From Lepidonotus clava (Eukaryota > Annelida > Polychaeta > Phyllodocida > Polynoidae), in contig OW387133.1 in the NCBI GenBank assembly GCA_936440205.1, positions 70,742,374 through 70,806,373 of the forward strand: DNA of 64,000 nucleotides, in the 5' to 3' direction. The notes beneath the pieces were generated by a model. The model saw only the letters and a program-made list of their open reading frames with translations, was not told the DNA's origin and ran no database searches. Below are positions 11,688 through 22,489 of the stretch, in pieces (the first letter of the stretch is position 1; each line of letters begins with the position of its first letter). Made by a program: the position numbers and the translations under genes.

Positions 11688-11745
11688 TCCTTTAGATCCC
11701 AATCCGGCCATGACAGTTCTTAGGTCTATAGCCCCTAAGAATTAA
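11688..11745 (+). mobile_element. TTAA-type MITE, family A, truncated copy
   Basis: TTAA (11684-11687) is followed by TCCTTTAGATCCCAATCCGG, which matches the left end of the complete copy at 40562. Similarity is lost after about 60 bp. Confidence 0.5.
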
Positions 11746-12059
11746 GGATTACTTGAGTTTCAGCTTATTAAGAAAGGGACTCAGACTAAATAGCCATCTT
11801 AGATCTCTCAGTCTTTGTTATCCTCCTTCACTGGAGAGTTCACTCACTAGCTCACCCTGCACTCACCAGGGGGCTTCCCGCCACAAAGGTGATAGTTAGA
11901 GTATAGTCATCAACATCCTTTGTTCTTTAACAAGAAATAATGTGATTTATTTATAATCTGCTTTATGAGTTTTTAATTTTTATTAGAGAAATAACGTCTA
12001 GACTTGAAAAGGATAAGAGTGGATGTAACCTTTAAATGAGTGTTTTTGGAGAACATAAC

Positions 12060-14012
12060 TACTCTTAAAGAGCACACTTTAACAAGCAAATGTCAGTCTT
12101 ACTTATACAGCTGAAAGTCTTTCAAATGTCCAGGAGTCTGCACTGGTCTGCCAGATCGTCTGACAGGTGTGGTGGGCATATCTGTTGCCCTAGTCGTCGT
12201 GGGTTGTGAGGGTGCTTTAGGCACTCCCACAGGTTCAGCTAGTGGTGTGGGTGGCACTACAGACGTTCAGAAAGTGCAACGCTAGGCTCACTCCAGTTCC
12301 TTGAGTAGGAGTGCTTCGTACCTCTAGCATTGCTAGGTAAGGGTCACTGGTATTTTGCGCACATTTCTTAAGGATGTTTTTCGCTCCAGACTCTATTACT
12401 TTACTATTTGCATTAGGATGTCCTGGAGCACTAGTACAATGTTCAAAGTCATTCTCGGCAGCAAACAGACCAAACTTCTCTGATGCAAACCGTTGACCAT
12501 TGACACTGATCGCAGTTGATGGGTGACCACATCAAGCAAAGTTTGGTTTGAGTTTACTGATAACAGTCTTTGTCGAGGTGTTCTCCAGTTCAGCAACTTC
12601 CAAAAAAACACTGAAGTAGTCAATAGTCACAAGGTACTCATGGTTTTACCATGTGGAAAGATCAACACCAATCATTTCCCAATTCTGTCCTACTGCTATG
12701 GGCATCAATGTTTCCTTTTTTCTGGGCAGTATAGAAGGCGACCTGTTTTGATATCAACAGGCATCCCAGGCCAATACAAACACTCTCTGGTTCATCTGAG
12801 CATACTGTCACTTCCTAGGTGGGACTGATGAAGATGTTCCTTCACTTTGGATCGGAAAGTTTTGGGCTCATCTATTCTCTTTTAAATATCAGTCCATCAC
12901 TGACAGACAACTCATCCCTATAGGAGTAATAAGGAGTTATCAGAATTGGAAGATCCTGCTTCGACCCAGGCCATCCTTTGAGAATCACTGACTTAAACAT
13001 CTGGAGGCTGTCATTGGCCTCAGAAGCCTTCCTAATCTCTTCCTGTCACTCTTGACAAATCTTTAGGTGAGATAGAGCATTGATGGATGCAAAGTGTTCT
13101 GGTTGATCAGGAGAGTGAGGGAGATATGCCCTAGAGAGAGTATCAGCGACATACATTTCCTTTCCAATTTTGTAGACTACTTCAAGATCATATTGAACCA
13201 ATCTAAGCAACATACTTTGCATCTGCTTTGGTGCTTTCACAAGAAGCTTTCGAACAATAACCTCCAGAGGTTTGTGGTCAGAATGTACTATGGCTTTCCT
13301 CCCGAAGGTATACTCATGTATCCTCTCCACTACCCAAAAGTATACTCATGGAAGCTCTCCACTGAGTACACAACAGCCAAATACTCCTTCTCTATCTGAG
13401 CATAATCTATCTCAGTTGAGATGAGAGCTCTGCCAGTGATAAGCCAAAGGCTTGCCATCTTGAAAAAGTGCTGCTCCTAATCCAGTGCTTGAGGCATCAC
13501 ACTGCATGACCATGTCCTTATCAGGATCATATTACACTAGTACTGGAGCACTTGACACTAGAGCTTTGATCTCCTTCATCGCTAGCTCTAGCTCCTAAGT
13601 CATTCCCACTTCACATTGTTGTAAGTAAAGGGTTCCATCACAGTGGATAATCTGGGAAAGAACATTGCCAGATAGTTTATCATCCCCTGAAGTCGTCGGA
13701 CATCTTCTACACATTTTGGGTTCTCCATTTTCAGGATTGCCTCATTTTTCTTAGAGTCAGGTTTGAGTCCATCTTTTGTCACAAGGTGTCCATTGTACTC
13801 TATTTCTGAGAGATTGAAATCACATTTTTGGACGTTCAACTTGATGTTTTTCTTTTGACATCAAGTGAGTAGGTTACGGAGATTCCTGTCATGGTCGGCT
13901 TCGTCAACACCATAGATGTGAACATTGTCAGCTATGCACACTATACCCTCGAGTCCTTCCAGAGCCTCATTGAGTTTTCTCTAAAAGTTAGGAGCCCGTG
14001 ACAACACATCCA
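12060..14012 (-). mobile_element. Ty3/Gypsy retrotransposon fossil 2 (3' half of pol)
   Basis: On the minus strand it contains the end of reverse transcriptase (about 13.6-14.0 kb, with IEYNGHLVTKDGLKPDSKK and MINYLAMFFPRLS), RNase H (about 13.0-13.4 kb, HSDHKPLE and VADTLSRAYLP), integrase (about 12.4-12.9 kb) and a Pro-rich C-terminal tail near 12.2 kb. It is broken by several interruptions and is of intermediate to old age. Its upstream part ends where a LINE poly(A) tail begins (about 14013), so the LINE either inserted into it or abuts it. No remains of the upstream half were recognised beyond the LINE. Confidence 0.85.
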
Positions 14013-14245
14013 TGTTAGTTTTTTTATTTGTTTTTTTTTATTTCTTAACCACAATCATCTTAATGATGTTCTTCCATGTATGTGTTACATAGTGATTCAA
14101 TACAATTCATAATGGTCAAACAAGTAATAATAGCGATATTACCCTAGCTAAGGTAAGCTTTGGGTATATGAAATATAGAATAGTATATAAGGTGAGAGGA
14201 CAGCATCCCATTATTATATATATGCACTTTCCCAATATAGTTTAG

Positions 14246-15690
14246 CTATGATGTTTTGCGATATAACATTGTCACTATATTAAAGTTATGGTCTATATTT
14301 ACAACACCCAACCATCCTTTCAAATCTGGTTGGAAGCCCTTTTTGTCAGAAGCAGACTTAATAATATGAGGAATTGCATTCCATAATTTTGATCCTACAT
14401 AGTATGGGCTATTCTTATATACGTTCAGTTGTACAATTTGCACTTCAAAGCATTTATTTCTGTTTAGTCTGGTATCTATGACATTTGGGGTTGCAATCCA
14501 ATCATGATGGCCAGAACTACAGTTATACATGTAAGACAGTAGATGGATCACTCTTCTATCATATAATTGATCTATTCTGCACATGTTATGCAGATCCGAT
14601 GTTGTACAATCAATGGGACATATAATGTCCATAGTTAAGCGCAATGCTTTATTTTGCATTCTTTGCAACTTCACACAATCATGTTTCCTAGTCAAGAATA
14701 ACATCATATCAGCATATTCAACAACTGGGAGGATAGTTTGTTTGTATATGAGGATACGAGTAGGCTTATTGACATATTTTCTTAATTTGGATAATTTAAA
14801 AATTCTCTGAGCAAACTTTCTACAAACATTGTTATAATGTCTATTCATTGTCATGCGCTCATCAAATATCACACATAGATAATTATACGAGCAACATGTG
14901 TCTAGTTCTTGTTCTCCAATACATACAGATAAGGGATTCAGTATCTTCTTGAGCATGCAACGAGTACCAAATACAGTTGATTTGGATTTTTTTATGTTAA
15001 TCACTAATCCATTGTTGTTACACCAGTTTGTCACACGAGCGACCATATGATCAAGACGGTCCTGGATAATATTGATATCATTACTACTAGTATAAATGAC
15101 CGCATCATCAGCATATAATATAATTTTAGTGTGTTGGTTGTTCAGACAGGTCATCATGTCATTAATACAAATAATAAAAAGGAGTGGACCGCAAGAGGAC
15201 CCTTGGAGTACCCCTCTACGTATTGCATGCTCATCTGATGGAATACCGTTTAGTTTTGTACGAATTCTTCTGTTACCAAGGTAGCTGTCTAACCATTTCA
15301 TTATATTCTGGTTTGCTCCTATACATTCAAGTTTGGATAATAACAAGTCAGTGTGAACACAATCAAATGCTTTGGCCAGGTCTAAATATACAGCCCCAGT
15401 TTTTTCATCTAAAGCCATACTCTGTATCTACCAGTACTTCCATGTCCTGAACTTCTTGATTTAATAAATTGTGTACATATTTTTCTAAGTTTGCCTGGTA
15501 ACGGTTGTATTGTTATTGGCTGCCAATTGTTACAGTCTTTCGAAGGGCCACTTTTTAGTGTTGGTGTAATCGTTGATAAACTCCATGAATCCGGGAACAT
15601 TCCTGAATCTAAGGAGCACTGATACAGATCAAGCAATTGCTCTTCTAAAATAGTGAAAACATCTTTTAGAATGAATGTAGGGACCATATC
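14246..15690 (-). pseudogene. LINE ORF2, reverse transcriptase part (frameshifted)
   Basis: The enzyme copies the LINE RNA into DNA at the target site. Two overlapping open stretches are seen. The first (15687 to 15409) carries FPDSWSLSTITPTLKSGPS and NWQPITIQPLPGK, the N-terminal finger motifs. The second (15418 to 14246, 390 codons) carries DLAKAFDCV, GVLQGSSCGPLLFIICINDM, the catalytic YADDAVIY and NNNGLVINIKKSK. It then continues into the C-terminal domain ending in KLWNAIPHIIKSASDKKGF. The two stretches overlap near 15.41 kb in different frames, which shows a frameshift, so this copy is dead. The motif set points to the CR1/Jockey assemblage; the exact clade cannot be fixed by eye. Confidence 0.85.
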
Positions 15691-17012
15691 GATGCCCGAG
15701 TCCTTGTTGACGTTGATATCCTCAATAGCTTTCGAGCATCATTCAAATCAATATGCAAAGGGTCAGTATGTGATTGGGACACATTGGTGGGAATGGTGCC
15801 AGAGTTGGTGGGTACTTCCTGATGATTTTCCATATTTTCTGTACAAGTACAGTTTTGAGTTAATCGTTCACCAATGGTGGCAAATTGCTTATTTAAATAT
15901 ATACTGCTATCCTCGGGATTTAAAGTATTGCCTTCCTCATTCAGGATAGAAATGTTCTTAGGGCCATCTGTTTTGGGGGAAATTAGATGTCGCCAGAATT
16001 TTTTAGGATCCTCATTACATTGTGTCAGGGTTGATTCGACAAATGATTCTTGGCGCCGTTAATGGTTTTATTTACTAGATTACATAATACACGTACCTTT
16101 CCCAGGTTTTCTGAGCTTCTATTTAAGGTACAATCACGGACTGCCTCATTTCGATCATTAATCAATTCAGTTATTTCATGAGTCCACCAATCCGGCCTAT
16201 CAGATCTAGCATGTATGCATTTTACTGGACACATGATTTCAAGATGTCCAATTAGGAGATTGTAGATTATTTTCCATTTTTTATTTGGGTCTGATTCATT
16301 ATAATACTGCACCCAATCATTAGTTGTTAATAATTCAGATAGTACCTCTTTGCCATAATGCCGGTAAGTTCTTCCCCATACTTTGGTATATTTAGGTTTT
16401 TCTCTATGTTTTTTCCTAATGGCATAAGTGCCCAAATGGTCACTAAGTTGCCAGTCAAGAGTCCCACTTCCATAGAGGAATTTGGCATCCGTTAGTATTA
16501 AATCAATACAAGTTTTACCATGTCTGGAGAATCTTGTAGGCGTTTTAACAGTTTGAATTAAACAGTGCTCTCTAATATCTATTAGTGACTTAGTTTTATT
16601 GTCATTTCGTTTTAAAAATCAATATTGAAATCGCCAAGTATCCATAGTTCCCTATTTTCAACTGTGCCATGATTTGATAGTTTATCTAGGTGCTCGTAGA
16701 AATGTTCCGAATCGCCATCAGGTGGACGATAAATTTATCATTATTTAAATATATTACAACACCACCATCACGCTTTTTTGTTACCCCATTAGAGTAACCC
16801 ATTTCCCTATCTAATCTATATATACTTTTACCCTCAATATCTATGATATCATTGGTTTATAGTGAGTGCAACCAGGTCTCAGTGAATACCATCACGTCTA
16901 CATGTTTGTAAGCTTCTCTGATCTTGTTCATTTTACTGAACAAGCCACAGACATTGTTTTGTACGAATTTTAGGCCCTTAGCCTTGTTAAGAGATTCAAT
17001 TTTGCATGTCAT
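15691..17012 (-). pseudogene. LINE ORF2, endonuclease and linker (broken)
   Basis: A likely ORF2 start ATG lies at 17010-17012. It is followed by codons for KAKGLKFVQNNVCGLFSKMN and then HVDVMVFTETWL, which is the N-terminal N and E motif region of apurinic/apyrimidinic-type LINE endonucleases. The middle of the domain (about 16.45-16.9 kb) is frameshifted. An open stretch at 16435 to 16025 encodes the charged linker between endonuclease and reverse transcriptase (DRPDWWTHEITELINDRNEA). The domain would nick the target DNA. This copy is inactive. Confidence 0.75.
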
Positions 17013-17739
17013 CCATAACTAATAATATCTGGCTTCATGGTATTCATTGGATAGCCCAACCTGATTAACTCTAGAGTATGTACAAACAAATTTGACAATA
17101 ATATCATTAATAATAGAGCTACTATAAATGTGATTTCCCCAACGTGTTTGACATCAAGTTGGGGAAGAGACACAATTAAGTATCATTCCACATATTTTCA
17201 GTCATATCCATGCCGGATGCTGTGCTACATAAAGTTATTCAGTTGAATCATAGAACGTGCGATTTAAATAATTCTACATGTATATATAAACATATAAAGG
17301 TGGCAACGGAGGGCTCCGTGAGTGATAAATAATGTTGAAATGCAATTTTCACGTTGTACATATGATACTAAGTCAAGTTAATTCTAAGTGGTAGTTTATA
17401 ATATCGTAATGTGATACAGTCATAGTCTTAAGCTCAGATAAGCTTTTAGATGATATGTGAAATGATTTGTGTTATAGTTCATATTTCAAATCCGAGGCAT
17501 TCCTGCAAGTCAATGAGTGTAATTGGTGTTTAAGCAGGCTCATTTAAGCCATGCTTTAATAAGTAGAGTTATTTATCAAATTCAAACTATAAAAGTTCTT
17601 AGTATCGAGGTAAATAATAGTCAACTTCCCTGTTGTGTCCTACGTTCCGCCACAGGGTCCGCGCAATGCGTGCTTGGCTCTGGTCATTGGGATGTAATCC
17701 ATCTGATAGGTAATGGTATAAGTTGTTCACAAGTCCAGT

Positions 17740-18390
17740 TCACGGCCGATTGCGATGGATGATGTTATTGATACAGGGGGTCAGCACCGCATTTTCAATG
17801 TTGAAGTGGTTAATCATTGCATTTATATGGTTTATTGCTGTGTCCAGGCATCCCTGGTTCTCATCGTAGTAGTGATGATAGTTGTTATAGGCTTCGATAT
17901 CCATTCCATACAGCGGACATAGGATCACAGGTATAGAGCCAAAATAATATCGGCATGCGTTATGTGCAGAGTACAACTCTGTAACAACGTTCCCGACCAG
18001 CTCAGATAAGATGGTGGTTCTGCTTTGTATGGTTCGGGTACTCCTGTTTAACTGTGTCAGATTGTTGATACCGGCTAGTATGTTTATGGATTCAATATCA
18101 GTTTCGTGTCTGAAATCCCGTATTTTGTCCTCAATGTTACGCACAGTGCCACTGGGAAAAAAATATATCTCTGCTGTTGATCTCCCTTCTTGAGGCAGAT
18201 GTTTCCAAAGTAGCTTACCTCTGGAATCGGAAAATATAAAGATGTGCCCCATGGCTAGTTTTGGTAGTGTATGGTCCAAGGGCTTCTGTATTGTCTGGGA
18301 CTGGGGCAGCGTGTGCGATTGGGCCAGCCCTACGTTAGGGGTGCGAGTGTCAATAGACGCGTTTCTTGTAACGACCTTCAGTGGTTGCAC
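17740..18390 (-). pseudogene. LINE ORF1-like protein with SGNH-hydrolase fold signature
   Basis: About 216 codons are open on the minus strand. IFIFSDSRGKLL resembles block I of SGNH/GDSL hydrolases (the DS pair), and INILAGINNLTQ resembles block III (GxND-like). Esterase-type ORF1 proteins of this kind are known from CR1 and related LINEs, where the domain is thought to act in RNA or membrane binding. The frame stays open, but its true start is uncertain: no in-frame ATG is visible at the 5' end, so the N-terminus may be truncated. It lies upstream of ORF2 in the same orientation, separated by about 0.7 kb. Confidence 0.65.
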
Positions 18391-18589
18391 GTCTCATGTT
18401 TTCATGAGTGTCTTCCAGTATTAGGTCGCCTTTATTTTGGCCTTTGATTATTCCCTTATCATAATGTTTGGTACTGTCTAGGGAGTGCTGATGCCAAATT
18501 TTATATCAATACCTTTAATAGTTTTTGTTTCATGCACACCTTTATCCCATTGTGTTTATTGAGATTTTGCATAACTTATTATTTATTAT

Positions 18590-18860
18590 GATGATTGTAA
18601 GTAAATACTCATAAACACAATCATATTCATTATTTTATAGCCAGAAATAATAAATCTATTCTGTTTTCAGTGTGGAGACCTAAAAATAATAGTTTCTTAT
18701 GGTTTAAATCATTGATTATTATGAAAATTTAATGTATTTTAGTTTTTATGGCAACCAAATAGAATTAATTAGGTGAAGTACCCAGTTTAAAACGTTCCAT
18801 TGACATTCTAAATATGAAAATTTTCATTGTGATGGAAAGTTATTAGTATGATGAATGAAT
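18590..18860 (+). repeat. Dispersed AT-rich repeat, copy 2 of 4
   Basis: It matches 10855-11110 in ordered words (TTTTAG-x-x-TTTATGGCAACC, GGCAACCAAATAGAAT, AAACGTTCCATT), with scattered differences and small gaps. Confidence 0.6.
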
Positions 18861-19329
18861 TCTACTCTTAAAATTTGTTGAAGACAAAATTTCGTTTTCT
18901 TTTTATAAATTTACTCAAATCTCCTAAAATATTAGGTTTAGGATAGCAAACCTAGAAACCTTGAAGTATCCTGATCACATTTGGTATCTAATGCCAGAGT
19001 ACCATCCTGTACATTTGTCTTCAGAGAGACAAATTCTAAAATATGCATATTTTGCATGATTAATAGCATGAAATGATAAAGTCAGAAAAAAGAAATATAA
19101 TTCTTTTGGTTCCATTACTTTTTCTGAAGTTTAAAACTTAGTACTCCATGAATACATATGGCAATTCTTTTTCAATTGACCTATATAAGTTCTAAATATT
19201 CTAAAAATACTAATTTACTCAAAAATTTCCTTCTCAATTTTATATGCATGGACAGGACACTAAGGCAAAAAGATGAATAAGTTTTAATTGAAATAAGTTT
19301 CTAGAAACCCCAGAAATGAAAATGATACT

Positions 19330-19560
19330 GATTTTTGGCAATTGAAGAAATTTCTATTAATATGACTGTGTTAATTGTAAGTTAATATTCAATAACACAG
19401 TTTTATTCATTATTTTTTAACCAGGCATGATAATTATATCTATTCTGTTTTCAGTGTGCAACCTGCAGCTGAAAGGGATAGATTCTAAGAGTTTAAACGA
19501 TTTTATGAAAATTTCTTGAATTTCACTTTCCAAAATGTTTTGGATATGATGAATGAATTC
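19330..19560 (+). repeat. Dispersed AT-rich repeat, copy 3 of 4
   Basis: It begins with GAAGAAATTTCTATTAATAT and continues with TAAGTTAATATTCAATAACA and a TTTTTTAACCAG block. The match is closest to 27795-27965, which shares the same left part. Confidence 0.6.
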
Positions 19561-19766
19561 TACAATATGGGGTTTTCAACTTCTGAGAAATAAAGTACCA
19601 TCCTGTACAGGCAATGTCATGTACACACTCTTTATAGTACAAACAACATCAAGACGTTATATTCATAGCCAAAATTAAGGTGTATAACATGGTATTTGAT
19701 TCATCGCCTTTGAATAAAGATTCAAAGTTCATGTTTACCTAAAAGATCTGTCATAAAACTGCTTAC

Positions 19767-20055
19767 TTTCTGCTGGGCCCATCATTATCAAAGAGAGATA
19801 CATAGTCATATGCACAATCTGTCAAATCTTCACTCTGTGGGTTGACAAGTTCGCAGTCTGCCTGTGATGATATGTCTCCAGTGGGTTCTATGGCAAAGTT
19901 GGTGAAGTCGAGGCTTACTGTGCATGTACTGTAGGGCACACCGATTGTCCAAATGCAGACCTTGCAATTCGGGTAGATGTTGGGGTAACTTGGGGATTTA
20001 ATGATCCCGGACAGGACTCCGGTAGTTGTCTGAGTTCCTTCACATTCAGTGCTTT
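19767..20055 (-). CDS. CUB-domain exon (partial host gene)
   Basis: This 289-base exon on the minus strand encodes most of a CUB domain, an extracellular beta-sandwich module found in secreted and membrane proteins. Visible landmarks are an N-terminal Cys (ECEG), SPSYPNIYPNCKVCIWTI, a central hydrophobic strand with DFTNF, and CAYDYVSLFDNDG, the conserved C-x-YD-x-(V/L)-x-(L/I)-x-D segment. The exon is bounded by an acceptor (TTTTACACAG before 20055) and a donor (GTAAGC after 19767), and it is open throughout in one frame. The last part of the domain would lie in the next exon, which was not found in the following kilobase. It could belong to a large host gene with long introns, or be an orphan exon. 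Parent protein unknown. Confidence 0.7.
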
Positions 20056-21530
20056 CTGTGTAAAAGATACCAATGCACAAGGGGTTGAATGATATGAATC
20101 TTAAAAGGAGATAGAGGCATTTTTTAACATGGATAATGATGAGAAAGGTCGTAAGATACAGTCGAATTATGAATTAAGAAGACACTGACAGTCTCTTGTT
20201 GATTGAAAACAGTAGTCTTTAGGGGAAAGTAGGGTAATTTTAGGCATGTGTCTGATTTCACGCATGACATTTGTTTTAGGCTTGTACACTTCATGGGTCA
20301 TGATATTACAAGAATGTATTGGGCATTATGTGCAGCATGGCCAATTATTCACTGCCTATTACAATTTATATATATCTTATCAAAGACATTTTCTGAGTTA
20401 AAATTACAAATATTTTGCATTTTTTGCCTAATTTTATGCTTTCCTTTATAAAGAGACATTTCTGTTATATCAAAATTACAATAATTTAGAAAAGCATTAT
20501 TTTCTATATAACAGAGAAAAGGGTTGACTATTCTATTTTCGCACCCCATACATCTAGACTCTTTCTCTTTAAGGAGAAGAGAAAGGTTTCCCTTCATCCT
20601 CTTGAAGCACACCTTTTACTCCCTGTTTTACTTATGTTTGGCTCATTTGGTGAGGTATTTTGCTTCAAGTAAGGACATACATGCACCCCCTGGGGGTATA
20701 CATCAATACTAAACCTCTATCTGTCAAGAAGAAAACATCATTTTCCCAGTGTGCACACCCCCGTTGAATAAATGCTGCATTTAAGCTGCATTTTCTACAG
20801 CGTTGCTAGGCCTAATGCAGCTAAAATGCAGCTGTCAGGAGGCAGCTTACCACTGCTGATGTGCCAATGTTTTAGGATGTAAAAGTGGACTTATGTTCTC
20901 TATTTTATTTTAGCATAGAAAGCATTGATTATAACATTTTTTACAAAAATTTAAAAAAAATTACAGCTGCTTAAAAAAGTTACAGCTGCTTATCAACGAC
21001 TAATAGATGCTACATAGCTACTTCATGACAGCAATCAGAATATTGTTTTCAGGGAACTGCTAAGAGAGGTTATCAGAGTGGGGATAATTGTTAAGAATAT
21101 AGAATCTGATCTGCTGATTTCTGTCCCAATGCTATCTGGTAAGCTGTTGCCATCATTGGCATGACCCTATGTATGCTACTCCACGCTGTACAGGACACCA
21201 TGGCTGCGTTGTCACTGACCTAGTTACATCTAGAAAGACGCCACCCCACCATGGAGGAGGACACAAGCTGCAGGACCACAGGGATATCTCCTATTACCCT
21301 TCTTCAAAGTGTTCGCACCTTATAACCAATTACATGTATAGTACAATAGATATTCCCGACTGGAATTATTGTAAAGCAAGGTTTCATTAGTAACTATTCT
21401 TGCACTATACATCCCTGCTTTTGTACTGCCTTTGTCTCCCTGCGCACGTGGTCTGGAGGGAACCATGGCGATGCTGACAGCACAGTGGAGAGGGTGACCT
21501 GGCAATGACTGTAGCATCTTCCTGGGATTA
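20056..21530. other. AT-rich non-coding region, no gene seen
   Basis: No recognisable domain was found. Short frames at 20248-20712 are low-complexity and lack plausible splice sites. The stretch 21170-21300 is less AT-rich but shows nothing I recognise. If the CUB exon is real, its upstream intron crosses this region. Confidence 0.5.
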
Positions 21531-21534
21531 ATAG

Positions 21535-21810
21535 AGGACAGGATGGGCCACCCTGTGGTTGGGGTAAACACGGCAACAAACCCGGCATGTTCCCGGCACT
21601 GACAAGGGTGCTGGGCCGGCCCTGGAAGAGGGAACAGGCCGGCCTGTGGATGGGGGAGGACAAGGGACCAAACCCGGCCGGCACCTTCCCGGCACTAGAG
21701 GAGGGGAGAGGCCGGTCTTTGGAGATGGGGGAGGACGAGGAAACAAACCCTGCATCTTCCCGGTACTGGAGGAGGGGAGAGACCGGCCTGTGGAGTGGGG
21801 GGGGGCCTTG
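21535..21810. repeat. GC-rich minisatellite, unit about 70-90 bp
   Basis: Three or more units of AAACCCGGCATCTTCCCGGC followed by a GAGGAGGGGAGAGGCCGG block occur. The same unit recurs at 22320-22489. Long frames on both strands come from the repeat and are not genes. Confidence 0.8.
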
Positions 21811-21824
21811 ATGGGGGGGGTCCT

Positions 21825-21935
21825 AATGTCGCATGTCGAATTTAAGAAACGAGGATGTCACTGTGTCGACTTTAAGAAATGGCCATGTCACCCTGTCGAA
21901 TTTAAGAAATAGGCATGTCCCATATCACTATCTTT
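21825..21935. repeat. Minisatellite, GTCGAATTTAAGAAAT unit
   Basis: About three tandem units of roughly 36 bp occur: CATGTC-x-x-x-x-TGTCGAATTTAAGAAA. The inverted form of the same unit makes up 42840-43090. Confidence 0.75.
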
Positions 21936-21964
21936 CAAAAATCCCTTGTCGCATGCAATACCCA

Positions 21965-22125
21965 GTGGGCAAAACAACGTTGATTCAACGTCAATTCACA
22001 ATGTTGATTCAATGTTGCAGATTGGTTGATTTTGCAAATAGAATCAACGTTGAAATCTGATGTTGATTCAACGTCATGTTCCAATGTTGATTCAACGTTG
22101 AAATCTAACATAGATTCAACGTTGA
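21965..22125. repeat. Minisatellite, CAACGTTGATTCAACGTT family
   Basis: Imperfect tandem copies of ATGTTGATTCAACGTTGAAA and its variants occur. The unit is nearly self-complementary, and the array is about 160 bp long. Confidence 0.8.
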
Positions 22126-22319
22126 TGCCTTTAATTATACTTTGTTTCATATAAATTTATAAGTTCATGAAAAAAAAAAAAGTGGGAAAAATATCCCTGG
22201 TCTTTACTTATGAGGGAATCTGCCCTCAGAATCCAACATAATGTGTGTTTATGTTGGATCATGTCAGGTAAATATGACCTGTCGCATACACAAAGTCGCT
22301 AAAGATTTTATGTCCTGTA

Positions 22320-22489
22320 TCACACTGATGAGAACAAACCCGGCATCTTCCCAGCACGGACAGTGGGCCGGCCCTGGAGCATGGGAACAAAACCAGTAAC
22401 AAACCCGGCATTTTCCCGGCACTGGAGGAGGGGAGAGGCCGGCCTGTGGAGGGGGGAGCAAGAGGGAACAAACCCGGCATCTTCCCAAT
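22320..22489. repeat. GC-rich minisatellite, second block
   Basis: Three units of AAACCCGGCATCTTCCC and the GAGGGGAGAGGCCGGCCTGT block occur, as at 21535-21810. The last unit is cut by the start of recognisable Gypsy gag sequence near 22490. Confidence 0.8.

Larger units (their letters stand above)
9694..12050. other. AT-rich non-coding region with small repeats
   Basis: No gene was recognised. The region holds a second (TA)n run, two copies of TGACCCAATGAGGGGAAAGG (about 10314 and 10630), a GGTTCTGTA tandem array, one copy of a dispersed AT-rich repeat (10855-11110) and a truncated TTAA-type MITE (11688-11745). Words of the GGTTCTGTA family recur at about 11377 and 11530-11600, partly inverted. 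Confidence 0.6.
14013..18440 (-). mobile_element. Non-LTR retrotransposon (CR1/Jockey-like LINE), nearly full length
   Basis: The minus-strand order is ORF1-like protein with an SGNH-hydrolase signature (17740-18390), apurinic-type endonuclease (from 17012 downward), a linker, reverse transcriptase with YADD (15700-14246), a 3' UTR and an A-rich tail (poly-T at 14013-14042 on the plus strand). The 4.4 kb length is typical of this group. ORF2 is frameshifted in several places. The 3' tail abuts reverse-transcriptase sequence of Gypsy fossil 2, so the LINE probably inserted there. Confidence 0.85.
18441..19766. other. AT-rich non-coding region with dispersed repeats
   Basis: No gene was recognised. 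Two copies of the dispersed AT-rich repeat lie here (18590-18860 and 19330-19560). The intron downstream of the CUB exon on the minus strand would run through this region. No further exon of that gene was identified. Confidence 0.5.
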
